From NCBI RefSeq assembly GCF_003473485.1, contig NC_053042.1:54523762-54587761 (forward strand): DNA of 64,000 nucleotides, in the 5' to 3' direction. Shown here piece after piece: positions 1-12,557 of this stretch; the first letter of the stretch is position 1, and the number at the start of each line of letters is the position of its first letter. The translations under genes were made by a program, and so were the position numbers. Below the pieces are notes generated by a model. The model was given only the letters and a program-made list of their open reading frames with translations. It ran no database searches and had not been told where the DNA came from. This DNA is from Medicago truncatula (Eukaryota > Streptophyta > Magnoliopsida > Fabales > Fabaceae).

Positions 1-1260
1 TTGAAATGTCAAAATGTTAATCTTGAAACTTTTGAAACTTACAATTGGAGTATATAGCATACACTTCATGCGGATGAAAATGATAACTTAGATCTATTGA
101 CTATTAACCATTATTTTTTGGGTTAAATGTCGGACATCTGTTGTGAAATAACTGAAGAATATTGTACTTACCGTTTAGTATGATTGCCTGTCCTGGAATT
201 GACTTTCTGTGTACTGTCATATAAATAGGTACACTGAAATTTGGGATCACGGTGTTCTTTTAGACAGCAAGCGTTCAGACGGATGACTGAGCTGGATAAA
301 TGTGGTTATTACTGTGAATCTTAGTCTTTTTTCCTTCATAGTTCTCTTTGTATGTTGTATAATAGCAGTATTTTTGCATACGATGAAGGCAAGGAAATTT
401 GAACCTAGGATGTTATGTATACTACCTCAGCCTCTAACCTCTAGACCGATCCTAACGGCTTTGTATAATAGGTGTTTATTGCGGGCACATGTATTATTCT
501 ACTTTATTTTTAAGGCAAAACCAATTTTATTCTATTTTATTTTTACCTTGAGCCTTACAGTCTTTGTTTCGGCTTTTTATTTTGTATAATTGCTGTTTAT
601 GCACTTTTATGTGTTTGTGTAAAAACACTTATTGATGCTAATTGCTAACTGTATATAAGTTTTGTTCATATTCTCAATCTTTTTATTAAAAAATAAATTC
701 CAGAGGCATTTAAGGCATTGGAGTCTCACCAATTCAATTCTCGATTTTACTGACTGAAACTTGCAACAATCCCAATTGCTACGACTTAGCAATAACCTCT
801 ACTATCGATTAATAAGAGAAAAATGATAAAAAGGATTACGGCTGCCATGCACCCTGGCTAGAATCCAAACTTATAGTTGGTCTTGTCAATGTGTTGGAGC
901 TGATATCACATCTCAACTTTGAATCGGTTAAATTAAAATTACCAGATGTTGAAGCTTTATAGCGAAATTAACAATTTGGCAAGAAATTGAGTTGGAAGAA
1001 TGATGAATAATTGAGATTTTTTTTTGTTGATTGGAGGCACTCATGCCGTTTTGCAGACGTGCTTCGAGGTTTATTTTTAATAAAAAATGATATTAAAGGT
1101 TAAAAATGGAAGAAAATATGAAAAGCTATAAGCTTAAAAGCTAATTAAAATAGCATCTAAAAAAACTATAAGCTAGTGAGAGAAGTTTGTTATCAAAAAC
1201 ATTTTATTTTTTTTAAAGAAACTTGTAAGCTAGTCTAATAAGCTATAAGCTAGCTTATTT
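1..1260. other. Window edge, no gene supported
   Basis: AT-rich sequence with no recognisable protein domain. A 95-codon open frame on the plus strand (302-589) is rich in Phe, Leu and Ile, has no homologue that I recognise, and has the low-complexity look of untranslated DNA. The stretch could include the 3' end of a gene lying to the left of the window, but nothing here shows that. Confidence 0.4.
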
Positions 1261-1261
1261 G

Positions 1262-2345
1262 CTTTGCCAAACATAAACTTAATTTTGGAGTTGTCAAGAA
1301 GAATGTTGTAGGGTGAAGGAAACATTTAAGATCTCTAACCTTCAAACAAACAAATAAGAAAGATCTTGAACGATAAACTATCAAATAGTTGTTCCAACAT
1401 GACTATAAGTTGTTCACTAAAAGAAGTTTGTTCTATCACACTATCACTGCATGGTCGCTAGCATTCATAAGTTTGTTGGAGCATCTGTTAGGATCTCTGT
1501 TTATCACTCCTTTTGGCAATCCTCTGTTGACGCTTCCCAAATTTGGCGTGCTATTTTTTGAGCTTGGTCGAATGTTGAGCGAAAGTTATCTTTGGCAATT
1601 CGAAATGGGAAAGAAAGATACTCGGATTTGGAGGAATTGTTGGATTACTGGTGGTGGTAGTATTAAAGACAATTTCTTTGATGTAATTCCTTTTGGGCAA
1701 GATGAATTCCCAGTTTCCGTTGATGCTGAAAATAGCAGTTGGAACATGGACAAGTTGCAGACTATTCTTCCTCATGATCTTTGTATGAGGATCGAAAGTA
1801 ATCGGCCCTCACGTGAAGAGAAAGAGAACGATTTTCCAAATTGGACCCCTTATGTAGACGACCAATTCTCACTAAAAACAACTTATAAAGTTTTGGATAA
1901 AAATTCTCAAAATGTTGTTGAAGATCCAAATCCGATTCTCAAAATGTACTTTTCTTTGCCACATTTTCAGTGAAGCCAATCGTTGTGTTGATTTCCTATC
2001 CAAAGAAGGTTTGAATGCTTCCTTGCATGACATTTCGCCTTTATTAGCTATTTTACTTCAAAACTAGTATATAATCCAAGGATCAAACTCACATGTTAAA
2101 CTTAATACATAAAGAAAAGAACCTTACTACCATTAGGAGTTGACTCAATTGTAGGAGTTGTCAAGAGAATGTAGCAGGGTTAAGGTAATTAATACTAACA
2201 TCCCTAACCTTCAAACAAAGCAAACGGAAAAGGACGATCTTTTTTTTGAACTAAACATGACTATCAGTTGTTCATCGATAAAAAAAGTTTGTTCAACCAC
2301 CACATCTTCACCAACACTCATAGGATCTTCTCACCAGTTTTTCAA
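1262..2345. repeat. Degenerate direct repeats around a LINE relic
   Basis: Two diverged copies of about 200 bp, roughly 1262-1480 and 2125-2345, lie in the same orientation. Shared blocks include GAGTTGTCAAGA, CTAACCTTCAAACAAA, ACATGACTAT.AGTTGTTCA and AAGTTTGTTC. Between them is LINE-derived coding sequence. They may be an old segmental duplication or remains of the ends of an older element; I cannot tell which. Confidence 0.5.
1480..2065 (+). mobile_element. LINE (L1-type) 3' ORF relic
   Basis: The plus-strand translation resembles the C-terminal region of plant L1-type LINE polyproteins. It has a WRNCWITGGGSIKDNFF-like segment, then a LQTILPHDL block and a FSLKTTYKVLDKN block of the kind seen before the zinc-binding (zf-RVT) region. 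After a frame change near 1965 comes ANRCVDFLSKEGL, the usual tail of the LINE RNase H-like domain. The open frame starting at 1389 probably has no functional start. It is a short, frameshifted remnant, independent of the larger LINE copy downstream. Confidence 0.6.
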
Positions 2346-2487
2346 AGTTACCCTTGAAGTTTGGATTATATAATCCAAAATGTGTTTATATATAAGGAAG
2401 AATCATGATTTCTCTTATTTCAGTAGTTGTGAATTTTGTTTTTAAAAACAATAAAACAAACAAAGTAGAAAATTACAAAAATCTGTC

Positions 2488-2506
2488 ATATATATATATA
2501 TATAGA
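2488..2506. repeat. (TA)n microsatellite
   Basis: A run of alternating T and A between the two LINE relics. There is no other feature in 2350-2780 beyond AT-rich sequence. Confidence 0.8.
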
Positions 2507-2783
2507 CACACGCACCACGATAAAATTCTAAAAATCAAATAAAACTAATGCAATATTTTTATTTTCTAATATGAAAAATAAAAAATTGGTCTAAATGATA
2601 GAATTATATTTTGAGGGACGAAGTCCATTGTAGTCTCTTATATGAGAGCCTTGTTCCTTGATTTTTTTTATGATTGTTTGGACAAGTTTCAGAACAATCT
2701 GATCAAATAGTCTGAAAATCAGATTTTCGACTAGTACTCGACGGAAACATGTTTGAACCATATCGGGGACTTGTCATTACAAG

Positions 2784-2809
2784 AAAAATCAATTAATTGA
2801 ACAGCACGC
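2784..2809. repeat. 26-bp direct repeat, left copy
   Basis: This 26-bp block recurs at 5871-5896 with a single mismatch (T at 2794, G at 5881). The similarity stops sharply on both sides. The two copies bracket the whole LINE-bearing segment of about 3.06 kb, as expected for a target-site duplication. However, 26 bp is long for that, and the LINE poly-A lies about 225 bp before the right copy. Confidence 0.7.
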
Positions 2810-2957
2810 ACGCTTAATTACACATAGCTAAAAACATCCTCTCACTACACCTCAAATCACTGTTCATGCTGCGCACAACTACTCTCCCCTTTTTTGAATA
2901 TTTAGAGTCCTTGTCTACCATTAAAACTTTCAAAATAGTTTTCCTTAAGAAGAGCTC

Positions 2958-5645
2958 TGGTTTCCCTTTAGGATTTGAGTTTTAGATTCCAGTTTTCAGA
3001 ATTGCGCAAGATATGTGTTGAGGGGGTTCAAAATGTCCGTGAAGCAGTTTTTAATCATTTTTCTTCACATTACAAAGCATCAAATTTTGAGCGGCCAAGG
3101 GTGGAGGATTTACAGTTCCGTAGGTTGTCAGTGGCGGAGTCGGGTAGTCTTATTCGACCTTTTACAGTGGAAGAGGTGAAGCAAGCGATATGAGATTGCG
3201 ACAGTTTCAAAAGTCCAGGTCCAGATGGTGTTAGTTTTGGTTTCATTAAGCAATTTTGGCCGGAATAGAAGGAAGACTTCATGTGGTTTATGATAGAATT
3301 TCATCGTAATGGAAGGTTGACAAAGGGAGTGAATGCAACATTTATCGCTCTCATTCCAAAGGTCGATAGCCCGCAAAGATTGAATGACTTCCGACCTATA
3401 TCTTTGGTGGGGTGTATGTATAAGGTACTTGCTAACAGACTACGTGCGGTTATAGGAAGTGTGGTCTCAGATGCTCAATCCGCTTTTGTTAAGGGTAAAC
3501 AGATTTTGGACGGAATTCTGGTGGCAAACGAAGCAGTGGACGAAGCGCGTCGCCTTCATAAAGAAATGTCGCTTTTTAAGGTTGGTTTTGAAAAAGCGTA
3601 CGATTCTGTCGATTTAAAGTATTTGGACACGGTCATGCTTAAAATGAATTTTCCTACTTTGTGGCGGATGTGGATATCTGAATGTGTTGGAACGGCCACT
3701 GCTTCAGTTTTGGTGAATGGGTGTCCTACGGATGAATTTCCTATGGAGAGAGGTCTTCGTCAAGGGGATCCTTTGTCTCCGTTTCTGTTTCTACTTGTTG
3801 CCGAAGGCTTTAATATTCTCATGCAGACGTTATTAGAGATTCTGTGGTTATATGGTGGGGCGTGATAAGACTTTGAGTCTTTCGCACCTTCAATTTGCAG
3901 ACGACACGTTGATCATTGGTGAAAAATGTTGGTCCAACGTGCGGTCTATTATGGTTGTGCTCCTAATATTCGAACATGTGTCAGGATTAAAGGTGAATTT
4001 CAGTAAAAGTCTTATGACGGGTGTAAATGTCTCAAATTCTTGGTTACATGAGGCTTCTTTGGTGTTGAACTGTTGGGTGGGAGCTTTTCCCTTTGTGTAT
4101 TTGGGCTTGCCTATCGGAGGGGATCCTCGGAGGTTGGACTTTTGGAATCCGATTTTGAACACTATTACCTCTAGATTGTCGAGCTAGAAAAGTAAATTTC
4201 TCTCGTTTGATGGTCATCTGGTACTCTTGAAATTTGTCATGTCTTCGCTTCCGGTTTACTTTCTTTCCTTCTTCAAGGCCCCCGCAGGTATAATTTCTTC
4301 CATCGAATCTTTATTTAATTTTTTTTTGGGGGTTGTGAGGATTTTTAAATTGCTTGGGTGGATTGAGACTCTGTTTGTCTATCTAGGGAGGAAGGTGGTT
4401 TAGGCGTTAGAAAATTGAGGGAATTTAATGTGGCGTTATTGGGGAAGTGGTGTTGGCGTATGTTAGTTGACAAGGAGGGTCTGTGGTATCGAGTTTTAAA
4501 GGCAAGGTACGGGGAGGTAGGGGCGGCTGAAGGAGGGTGGGAGGGACAGTTTTACATGGTGGCGGATGGTTTCTAGCATCCGTCACGGTGTGGGATTGTC
4601 GGAGGGGAGTTGGTTTGAAGATAATTTGCGTAGGGTAGTTGGTGATGGTTGTAGTTTTTTTTTTTTTTTTGGTCCGATAATTGGGTAGGGGGCGCGCCTT
4701 TAAGGGTGCAATTCCCTCGCCTTTTTGATTTAGCGGAAAACAAATGGGTAACAGTGCGGGATATGGAGAGGAGTGGCTGGGGAGGTTTTGGCTTGGGAGG
4801 AAGAGACGGTGTCCGAGTGTTTATCTTTATTGCATAATGTTGTTTTGCAGGATAATACTATTGACAGGTGGAGGTGGAGTCTGGATCCTATTCATGGCTA
4901 TTATGTGAAGGGAGTTTACACTTATCTGTCAACAGCAACTGTCCTTAAGACCATGGCGTGTCAGTGTTTGAAGGTGTGTGGCAGAAACAAGTGTCCCTTA
5001 AGGTGTCAGTGTTTGCTTGGCGATTGCTCCGTAATCGATTACCAACTAAAGACAATCTCATCCGAAGAAGAATCATTCAGCATGATAATGTTCTCTGCAC
5101 AGGTGGGTGCGGTTCAGGTAAAACCGCATATCACCTTCTTTTTTAGTGTGATTATTTTGGCATGGTGTGGCATCATATTTATCAGTGGTTAGGCATTTCT
5201 TTCACGGCTCCAGCGTCCGTTACAACCCATTTTCATCAATTTGGCCACTTAGCAGGGTTACCGAGAGTGACATATTCCTATTTGACAATAATCTGGCATG
5301 CTAGTGTCTGGACTATCTGGAAGGAAAGAAATAATAGGATCTTTAACCAGAGGAGCGGCGAATTGGATCAGTTAGCAGACAACATCAAACTTTTATCTTT
5401 TTCTTGACTAAAGGTCAAAATGCCTACTATCGCTTTCAGTTATAATGACTGGTGACGGCATGCGTTGATTTGTATGGGTGTTATTGTGTAGTTCTTTTTC
5501 CGTACGCTCTTCCGTTCTGTTGTTTTGTGGAAACAGACTTATAACTGTGTATTTTGGTGGGTGTTTCTCCTTTGCACACCTTGTGCGTGGTGAATCACCT
5601 CTTGTTATTTAATATATTTCATTTTGACTTGTTCAAAAAAAAAAA
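2958..5645 (+). mobile_element. 5'-truncated L1-type LINE (reverse transcriptase)
   Basis: A decayed non-LTR retrotransposon. In order: an N-terminal RT flank ending in SPGPDGVSFGFIKQFW (about 3210-3262); the RT core with ATFIALIPKVDSPQRLNDFR, RPISLVGCMYK, FVKGKQILDG, RGLRQGDPLSPFLF and the catalytic LQFADDTLIIG (about 3891-3923); a downstream thumb region with degraded frames (4090-4560); a zf-RVT-like region with FAWRLLRNRLPTKDNL and a CTGGCG Cys pair (about 5015-5120); and a C-terminal TIWKERNNRIFNQRS block. In-frame stops near 3190, 3265 and 4183, frameshifts near 3850, and loss of the endonuclease domain show that it is dead. It ends in a poly-A run at about 5635-5645. Confidence 0.9.
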
Positions 5646-6057
5646 TTATGTTACATAGTCAATATCACCTTCAATAATTCATTTCCACCTTGTTATCTTG
5701 AATTTCTATCCAGTTAGAGATTGATTGAGCTCCTTTGTTTCTGTATTCTATTGTTATAGGAGGAGGAGGACAAGGTGGTTGTTGAGGATTAGAAAATTGT
5801 CAAAATAAAATACAACAAAATGCTGCACAAAATCGTTGAAAGCACAAAAAAATTAATTTAGGAAACGGTTAAAAATCAATGAATTGAACAGCACGCTACA
5901 TCTTTCACACTGCCTAAGTGGAATTTAGTGGGGAAGGATTTTTCCTTCAGATGCTGGTTTATCAAAATTAATTTTCCAATTCAATGTTATATTGAACCTT
6001 TCATCCTAGAGCATCGGTGAACTTGGACATTTAAATGTGACACAGGCAACCAAAATA

Positions 6058-9000
6058 TTAACCTTGAACACTTTGCTCTGGTGAACCATGGTGCCTGAGA
6101 GAATCAAGGCTGAGGAAAAAGTTCACCCCAGCAAGAGGTAATTAAAGCAATGAACAATAATAAAGTATAGTAATAAAAAACAAGGTTAAATTATGAATAG
6201 AAAGGCTTAGGTATATGGCCAACCTGCATTTTTGAGGAACCCTCCAGGAAACAACGGACAGTTTCTTTAAATTTGGAGGCAAGGACAAATAATGTTTCCA
6301 ATCCTGAAGCATAATTCTGAGGTCGTGAAGCTTGCTATCCATACCAAAGCAACAATTTGCATGCATCGTACAAACTTGGTTTAAATCCCTACTTGGCTCA
6401 CAAAGCCCGCCAAAATTTGTTGTATCCAAAAATCTCATCTTCAGTCCAATATCAGCAATGAAAGGGTGAACTTTGATGAAGTTAAGGACATCTTGGTCAT
6501 GGTATCCAGGATAGGTTTCTCGAGAAGAGTACCAGAATTTGTAAAATTCTATTGACCTATTATTGGACTTCACAAAGTTGAACCCTCCATTGGGCCTGTT
6601 CATTACATCATCAAAGCCACCTGTGAAATGATCACATGCTATCTGGAAATCTGCATCAAGGTGAAACCGCGGAAATGGGTCCCTAAACCACATAATATCG
6701 GCATCCTGAAAGAGGAACACCGTAGTAAGTTTATAAACAAGAGAGCTTAGAAATCTATACAGCTTCTAATAAAGTCCGTTGTAGGAAGATATAATAATAA
6801 CAGCAACAGTAAAGTGCATAACCATAAACTAAGCTGAATAAGACCATGAACCGGTATGGATGATCATCATGATCTTACCAGTTGAGTCAGTAATTTGGTA
6901 AATGTAATGAGTAATGACACATGCACAAGCTAGTTATTATTGTTACAATAGTTCAACTGCAACTTTATGAAAGATCTTTGAGTTCAGCATACATTCAATT
7001 TTTACTGTGTCTCCACTATAACGTCTCGAAATGAGAAAAAAAGGTAGAAGATGAAGAGGAAAGAACGATCTGTTTAATTATCAATGATAAATAAGGAATG
7101 ATAATTCCCAAGATAAGTAAAAAAGCTTCCACTTTATTCATAACTTCCACTATCAAATTTTACATTTCCTTATCGAAATTTTAAAAAATTGTACCATGCT
7201 CCATAACTTAGCTAAAAAGATAAAATCAACAATATGCACTTACATTTCTATAATCAATATATTATTTACATATAAAATGCTGACAAATTATATCATACTA
7301 GTGTGTTAACCCATACACCGCACGGGGAGAAATTTCTCAAAATAATAAACTATATAATATACTGTAGTTACAATTTATTATTTATTGTGTTCAATTATTA
7401 ACAATTGATTTCATAACAGAATAGAAATATTCTATCTGCAAAATAAAAATATGGAAAATAGAAAGATACACACGACAAATAAACGCATAGTTTCTTGTCC
7501 CCTGCCATATTTTTTCTTCATTGTTTATCAAAACAATATTTTCTTTGAATTCATCTGCTTATATTAAACACCTGTCCCATCAATAAGATCCTTGGTCGCC
7601 AACTGAATCAATATTTAATTTTAATCAAATTTAAATCGGCCAAGTTTATAAGTTTCTCAAATACATCCAAATAGGCCAAGTTTAAACAGGCCATTTTATG
7701 TGTGTATATATGCAACTTTCCCTCAACAAAAAAAAAAAATGTGTATATATGCAACTTAAACACTTGTGCCGTCAATAAGATCCTTGGTCATCAATTGAAC
7801 CAATATTTAATTTTAATCAAATTTAAGTATGACAAGTTTCTCAAACACATTCAAGTACACCGTTTGAACTTATAAAAAAATTGCATGTCTAATGTCCTGG
7901 TTAAGATATAAAACTAATCATATAGTAAAGTTATGTGCTTCTGTAGTTGCAAAATACTCATAAGCCATAAAATCAATGTAATGCCCTTTATGTGAGAATG
8001 AATCTAAATAATTATTTTTTTTAGTCGACTCATATACACAAGCAACTCATTCACTCATTCGTTTAACAGACAAATTTCCCCCATTAAGCATTATCTAGGA
8101 ATATCCATCACAATAATAAACTTATGAATTTTTTTTTATAACTGATAAAATTAAAAACAACCTTAAGCCTTACATAACTATGTCTTTGTGAACTTGAAGA
8201 GAAGAAAACAAACATACCGTAAACACGAAATTGTATCCCTTCTCAAGAACAGAACGCAGGAAATCAATCCTTCTCCACATCATCATCAAGTAGCTAGGAG
8301 TCATAAAGTATGCTTCTTCATGAAAGTCAGCTTCTTCATTAGCAAGAGAAAAGCAATGGGTATGTATAACTTGACAGCGTGCAAATGCCTTTTGATCCAA
8401 TGCAATGATTACCAAATGGTTTAAAAGCCTACTGGTATGATCTCCTATCCTGAAGCTTTGAAGGAAAAGATCAATGACAGAATTTGGAGCTGCCCATGCT
8501 TCATTTAATGTGGTCAAGATAACAGTTTTGTCTTCCATGGCAGCATCGTTCAAAATTCTTTCAAGTGGATATTCATTGGTAGTCTGCAGAAGAGTGGATT
8601 AAATTTACCTTTTTCATGGACAAATGCACAGATAAACCGCGACAGTAAAATAAGTAATCCCTCCATTGGGGCGGCAGATCAGCGTCAAGATACTCTCCTG
8701 GTAAAATGGTAATAATAATAATACTTTCATGCAAGTTATGGTTATGCTGATGCTTATTATGAAATTAAATAAAGCAATAATAGATTCAGAATTTAATGTT
8801 TGTAAACATTCATGGCTGGATTCACTTAATTAACAAGACCAAAGAACGACTTTTAAATACGAAACCATTAAGGCTAGAAGGGAGCAGTTTATCCATATTT
8901 TGCAAATGACCCACAATTCATATCAACAGTGGAGAAATCACTTATGGTTAGAATAAATGTTTCTACCTTTCCATTATTTGGGTTAATAATGATAATAATA

Positions 9001-10007
9001 ATAATAAATAAATCCATCGTCTCATCCTCAATTTTAAGGAATCTTACTATCTCAAGTCCTCGCACACAATGCCAATGGAACCTATTAACATTTGAGATTG
9101 AATGTGTATAGTCTCTCGAATTTACATGCGTTTCTTATTCTAGAAGCAAAAAACTCAACAACTGTACAACATTCTACTGGGGCAATTAAGGAATCCAAAG
9201 GTGAGGGACAGAGTTCCTCCCTCATTGTTAATTGTTTGAAAGGAAAAAAAAAAAAAAAAGGAAATCACAATTTAAGACTATGACTAAATCTCTAGTTTGA
9301 CAACGAGCTCTAACATTTTAGATTGAATGTGTGTTCGATGTCGGACACAAGTTGGAGTCCGAAACTGACACGGCACTGACACTACACATGTAGTTAAAAT
9401 AAATTGTTTCTATTTTCCCAAATTATTACCGGTATAGATGTGTAGGTGTATGCTAGTTATTAAACTTATCATCAACTAAGTAGTGTAAATAACACAGATT
9501 TCTTAGTCTAGTGATGAAACTTATCCAGCTTCTCTCGAATTTAAGCATAAAACACATTTTTCAAAACACAATGCCAAGAATCTCAAAAGAAATTATAGCT
9601 TAAATTAAATTTCAAACGATAAGATAACACAATGAGCATGCATGACACACACGTTCGAGGTAGAAATACAACTACATTACAGCATTCAAGAGAAAATGGA
9701 GTTTCAAATTGCATTTCAATAGATGAAATAATGCATATGAAAACACCGATTTAGAAAGTACTAGTATAAATCAATTTGCCACAAACAGGAGAACAAAAGC
9801 AACGGAACTCACCACAGAAGGATCAACAGTCACCAGCGGAAAGAAGGTAGGAAAACGAGGAAGAGCATAAGAGGAAGAGAAACCAGAAAAGAATCTGTAA
9901 GAATCAACGTCTCTGAAGAGGATTAAGCAAGAGAGAGAAACGGTAGCGAAGAATAGCGCCGCAGCGAGGGCGCACCGGAGATGGAGGGTTTTGGACTCCT
10001 GTAACAT
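6058..10007 (-). CDS. GT77-type nucleotide-diphospho-sugar transferase
   Basis: Four exons read on the minus strand: 10007-9813, 8583-8218, 6705-6224 and 6109-6058, giving 364 aa with consistent GT/AG borders and phase. Residues 1-65 (exon 1) contain a hydrophobic stretch at about 10-31, a type II signal anchor for the Golgi. Exon 2 gives YPLERILNDAAMEDKTVILT and an ALDQKAFARC block. Exon 3 opens with the DAD (DxD) metal/nucleotide-sugar motif at residues 188-190, followed by DFQIACDHFTGG, GGFNFVKSN and HDQDVLN. It belongs to the plant family annotated as nucleotide-diphospho-sugar transferase domain proteins (PF03407, GT77 clan). That clan includes RRA and XEG113 arabinosyltransferases and RGXT xylosyltransferases, but this branch (At4g15970/At1g14590-like) has no firmly known substrate. 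The last exon is 52 bp and was chosen because it restores the CSLDSLRHH ending typical of the family. Confidence 0.9.
7298..7330 (-). mobile_element. Possible Helitron 3' terminus
   Basis: On the minus strand the sequence reads CCCGTGCGGTGTATGGG, a 7-bp stem (two G-T wobbles) with a 3-base loop, then nine bases (TTAACACAC), then CTAG followed by T. A small hairpin just upstream of CTRR with a flanking T is the Helitron 3' end signature. I did not find a convincing 5' TC end. It lies in intron 2 of the glycosyltransferase gene. Confidence 0.4.
7566..7866. repeat. Intronic duplicated segment (~190-bp offset)
   Basis: Two copies starting near 7566 and 7756 share AAACAC.TGTC..TCAATAAG, ATCCTTGGTC and CAATATTTAATTTTAATCAA, followed by AAGTTTCTCAAA-type sequence. 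A GTGTATATATGCAACTT block at the junction is itself repeated around an A-run (about 7712-7757). This is a tandem duplication inside intron 2 of the glycosyltransferase gene, possibly within the element ending at 7298. Confidence 0.75.
9326..9400. repeat. Dispersed GACAC-rich repeat
   Basis: This sequence is rich in TGTCGGACAC and CTGACACGGCACTGACAC and lies in intron 1 of the glycosyltransferase gene. Related GACAC/GTGTC-rich blocks occur at about 52640-52780 and 53525-53640 in an intron of the THUMP gene. I treat them as relics of one dispersed legume repeat family. Boundaries are unclear. Confidence 0.4.
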
Positions 10008-10261
10008 TTCGTCGACGGAATCACCAGCGGTAAGGCGGCGCGTGAGAAATCTTCGTCGGTGCGGTCATACTAAATGCATGAATGAAAATAGAAATGGAAG
10101 TGAAGAAAGAGTTTGATTTAGAAGAATCGAGATTAGTGGGAAATCTGTTACCAACGCGGAACGCATTCATCATCAGTTTGCAAGTAGGTGCCGTGCTGCT
10201 ACTACCATTTTTAACTGTCTGCCTACGTGGAATTTCATCTTTACAGATTTTCATTTAATCT

Positions 10262-11345
10262 AAGATGTGTCCACTTGTATGATTCGGAACTTCCAAACAA
10301 TCAAATCTATATACTCAACTTTTCTTTGATAGTAACTTGGTTTGTCCCACCTAATTATAATATAGGATTGGTGTAGATCACTAAATAAGTATTTATAAAG
10401 TCCTTTTTCAAAAGAAAAAAAAAAAACTTAAACCTTAACGTGTGTTTTTAGGGTGCATGTTTGTTAATATGATATTTTTTAAATATGAGTCATGATAATT
10501 ATATGAATTCTTTATTTTTAAAGGAAACAATGTAAAGGCAACTCTAATTGTTTTCTTGATAGGTTAGAGAAGTCTCTTTAAAACAATAAGATGTGATATG
10601 GTTTTTAAAATCTTGTGCTCAATAGAATAAGAACGATGATCTTAATACAACTTTTTTTTTTTAAAGTTAAATTAGTCCATCCAAACTGACAACAAAGATA
10701 ATCAATCTTGATACTTTGAGGAGAAACACGCTCCTAAATTGCAATTCAATACCATCAAGCCAACCAAGTGGGTTACGATTGTAAATAAATTGGTTTACTA
10801 TGATTATTTGTCTTATTTTTAGGGTAGTAAGATTGAGTTTGTCACTTAATTATACCAATTTCTCTTAACAATGTTACCTACAAGATACTTATATAGATTA
10901 CGATGAATAGATTGAAAATGATAATTCGTAAAGGTGTTTCTCCTTTTCAAACTGTGTTTGGCTCCAGGGCGGGATATCACATAAAATATGGAAATGTTGC
11001 ATACCATGATGAAAATGAGAAGTAAAATTGTAACGATTTAGTTTGATTGTGGTCAAAGACCGGAGAGTTCAAAATTTGGCATATTAATCAAAATTAATTT
11101 ATGAGAAGACAAATAGATTGGAAACAACTTGATACTTTTTGACATAATAGTTAACATTCCTAATGATGTTAACATATTGGAATTGCAAGATGTGGTTAAT
11201 GAAATAGATGAATGGAATACGAGTCTCGTGCCAAAAAAAATTATTAATAAATTGCATGTTATAGTCCCTCATAATCACGAGATTGTTTTGATACTCAACT
11301 CCGACTGATGATAGGTTAGATAATTTTTCAGTCAACAACGTTTAC
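10262..11345. other. Intergenic, no feature
   Basis: AT-rich spacer upstream of the minus-strand glycosyltransferase gene. I see no coding domain. It should contain that gene's promoter, but no element can be assigned from sequence alone. Confidence 0.5.
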
Positions 11346-11482
11346 TTTTTTTTTTTTTTGTCAAATAGCTTAGTGGCTATAGCTCACACAATTTAATTGT
11401 GAAGGAGTGGAGTGTCCGGGGTTCGAACCCCAGCTCCTGCATATAATATGCAATATCCCTACCAACTGAACTAAGTTCATGG
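11346..11482 (-). mobile_element. tRNA-derived SINE
   Basis: On the minus strand there is a tRNA-like head with an A-box-like TTAGTTCAGTTGGTAGGG and a B box GGGTTCGAACCCC. A tail follows that ends CACTAAGCTATTTGAC and then a run of A's (T's at 11346-11359 on the plus strand). The same architecture recurs at 46345-46469. The lack of a cloverleaf 3' half, plus the poly-A tail, marks it as a SINE rather than a tRNA gene. Confidence 0.85.
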
Positions 11483-12557
11483 AATATATTTTTTTTCTTC
11501 TTCTTTCTAATAGGGTTTGAATTGATTGGATAAGAGTCGATGTGGCATTGAATTTGGAGCATTAAGTATACGAAACGAGTTTGTGTCTTCATGCGGCAAG
11601 TTACTCATGGAAGGTTACTAACAAATTCCATAATGGCCAAATGGAACTTCAGCCAATCGAATCGTGTGCATCATGGTCAGTTTGAAGAAACAATTTTGCA
11701 TGTCCTTGGAGATTGTCCATTGGCCTCCTATAATTAATTAAAAGAGAAATGATATTTAAATATTAATTTCTTGATAATTTTTGTGACAATTTTCTCTCTC
11801 ATACTCATATTATTTTTTACTTTATCTCTCTATTGCTTTGGTTTTCATGTCAATACCTACTTTTTCTTTGTAAATTATGGTTGTATCATAAGTTGTCCAC
11901 CAAATGGTTGTTCAAATAACACTCCTCTAATTAAAATCATATGTTAGAAGTTAAATATAGAGGCACAATTTTTCTAGTATATTGAGTGATTGGATTGACT
12001 TAATCTTCATGAACATATTGGTTAGAGTAAAGCATTCTAATGGGATGCCACGAGGAAAATATTCCTTTATTAAAATTACTTGCGTTAAATGTGGGGTGAA
12101 TAAATGTGCGGACATTTATTTGTCAAAAAAAAAAAAAGTGTGGACATTCTTGCCAATATGTTATTAAAATTTTTTCAATAAAGTTATTTTTTCAATGAAA
12201 TTCAAGTCAAACTATTTCTATAAATTATTTTTTCTACGTATAAATATAAAGCAATAAAGTATAATTATTTAATATATTCATAATTGTTTTCTGTAATAAT
12301 TTCAAATGGATTTTATTTAGAAATATAAAACCTTCACAAAAAAAAACCTTCGCAATTTTTTATTTTATTTTTCCTTCTGTAATTTTTTTTTTGCATTATT
12401 TTATTTGGTTTTGTGTTAATACTTTCCCAACATTTTGTTTATTCAAATTTCAAGCTCCAAATCCTGCTTAAAATGATACTACTGTATGTCCTCTAAAAAA
12501 ATATACTATTGTCCGTATTTATTTTTTCTAAAATTGGGCTCAATTGCAAATTTAGTA

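Noticed and set aside
302-589. 95-codon plus-strand open frame
   Set aside because: Low-complexity hydrophobic translation with no recognised domain and no splice or leader context.
11400-11440. tRNA gene suggested by GGTTCGAACCC
   Set aside because: No full cloverleaf, and the A/B boxes belong to a poly-A-tailed SINE repeated at 46.3 kb.
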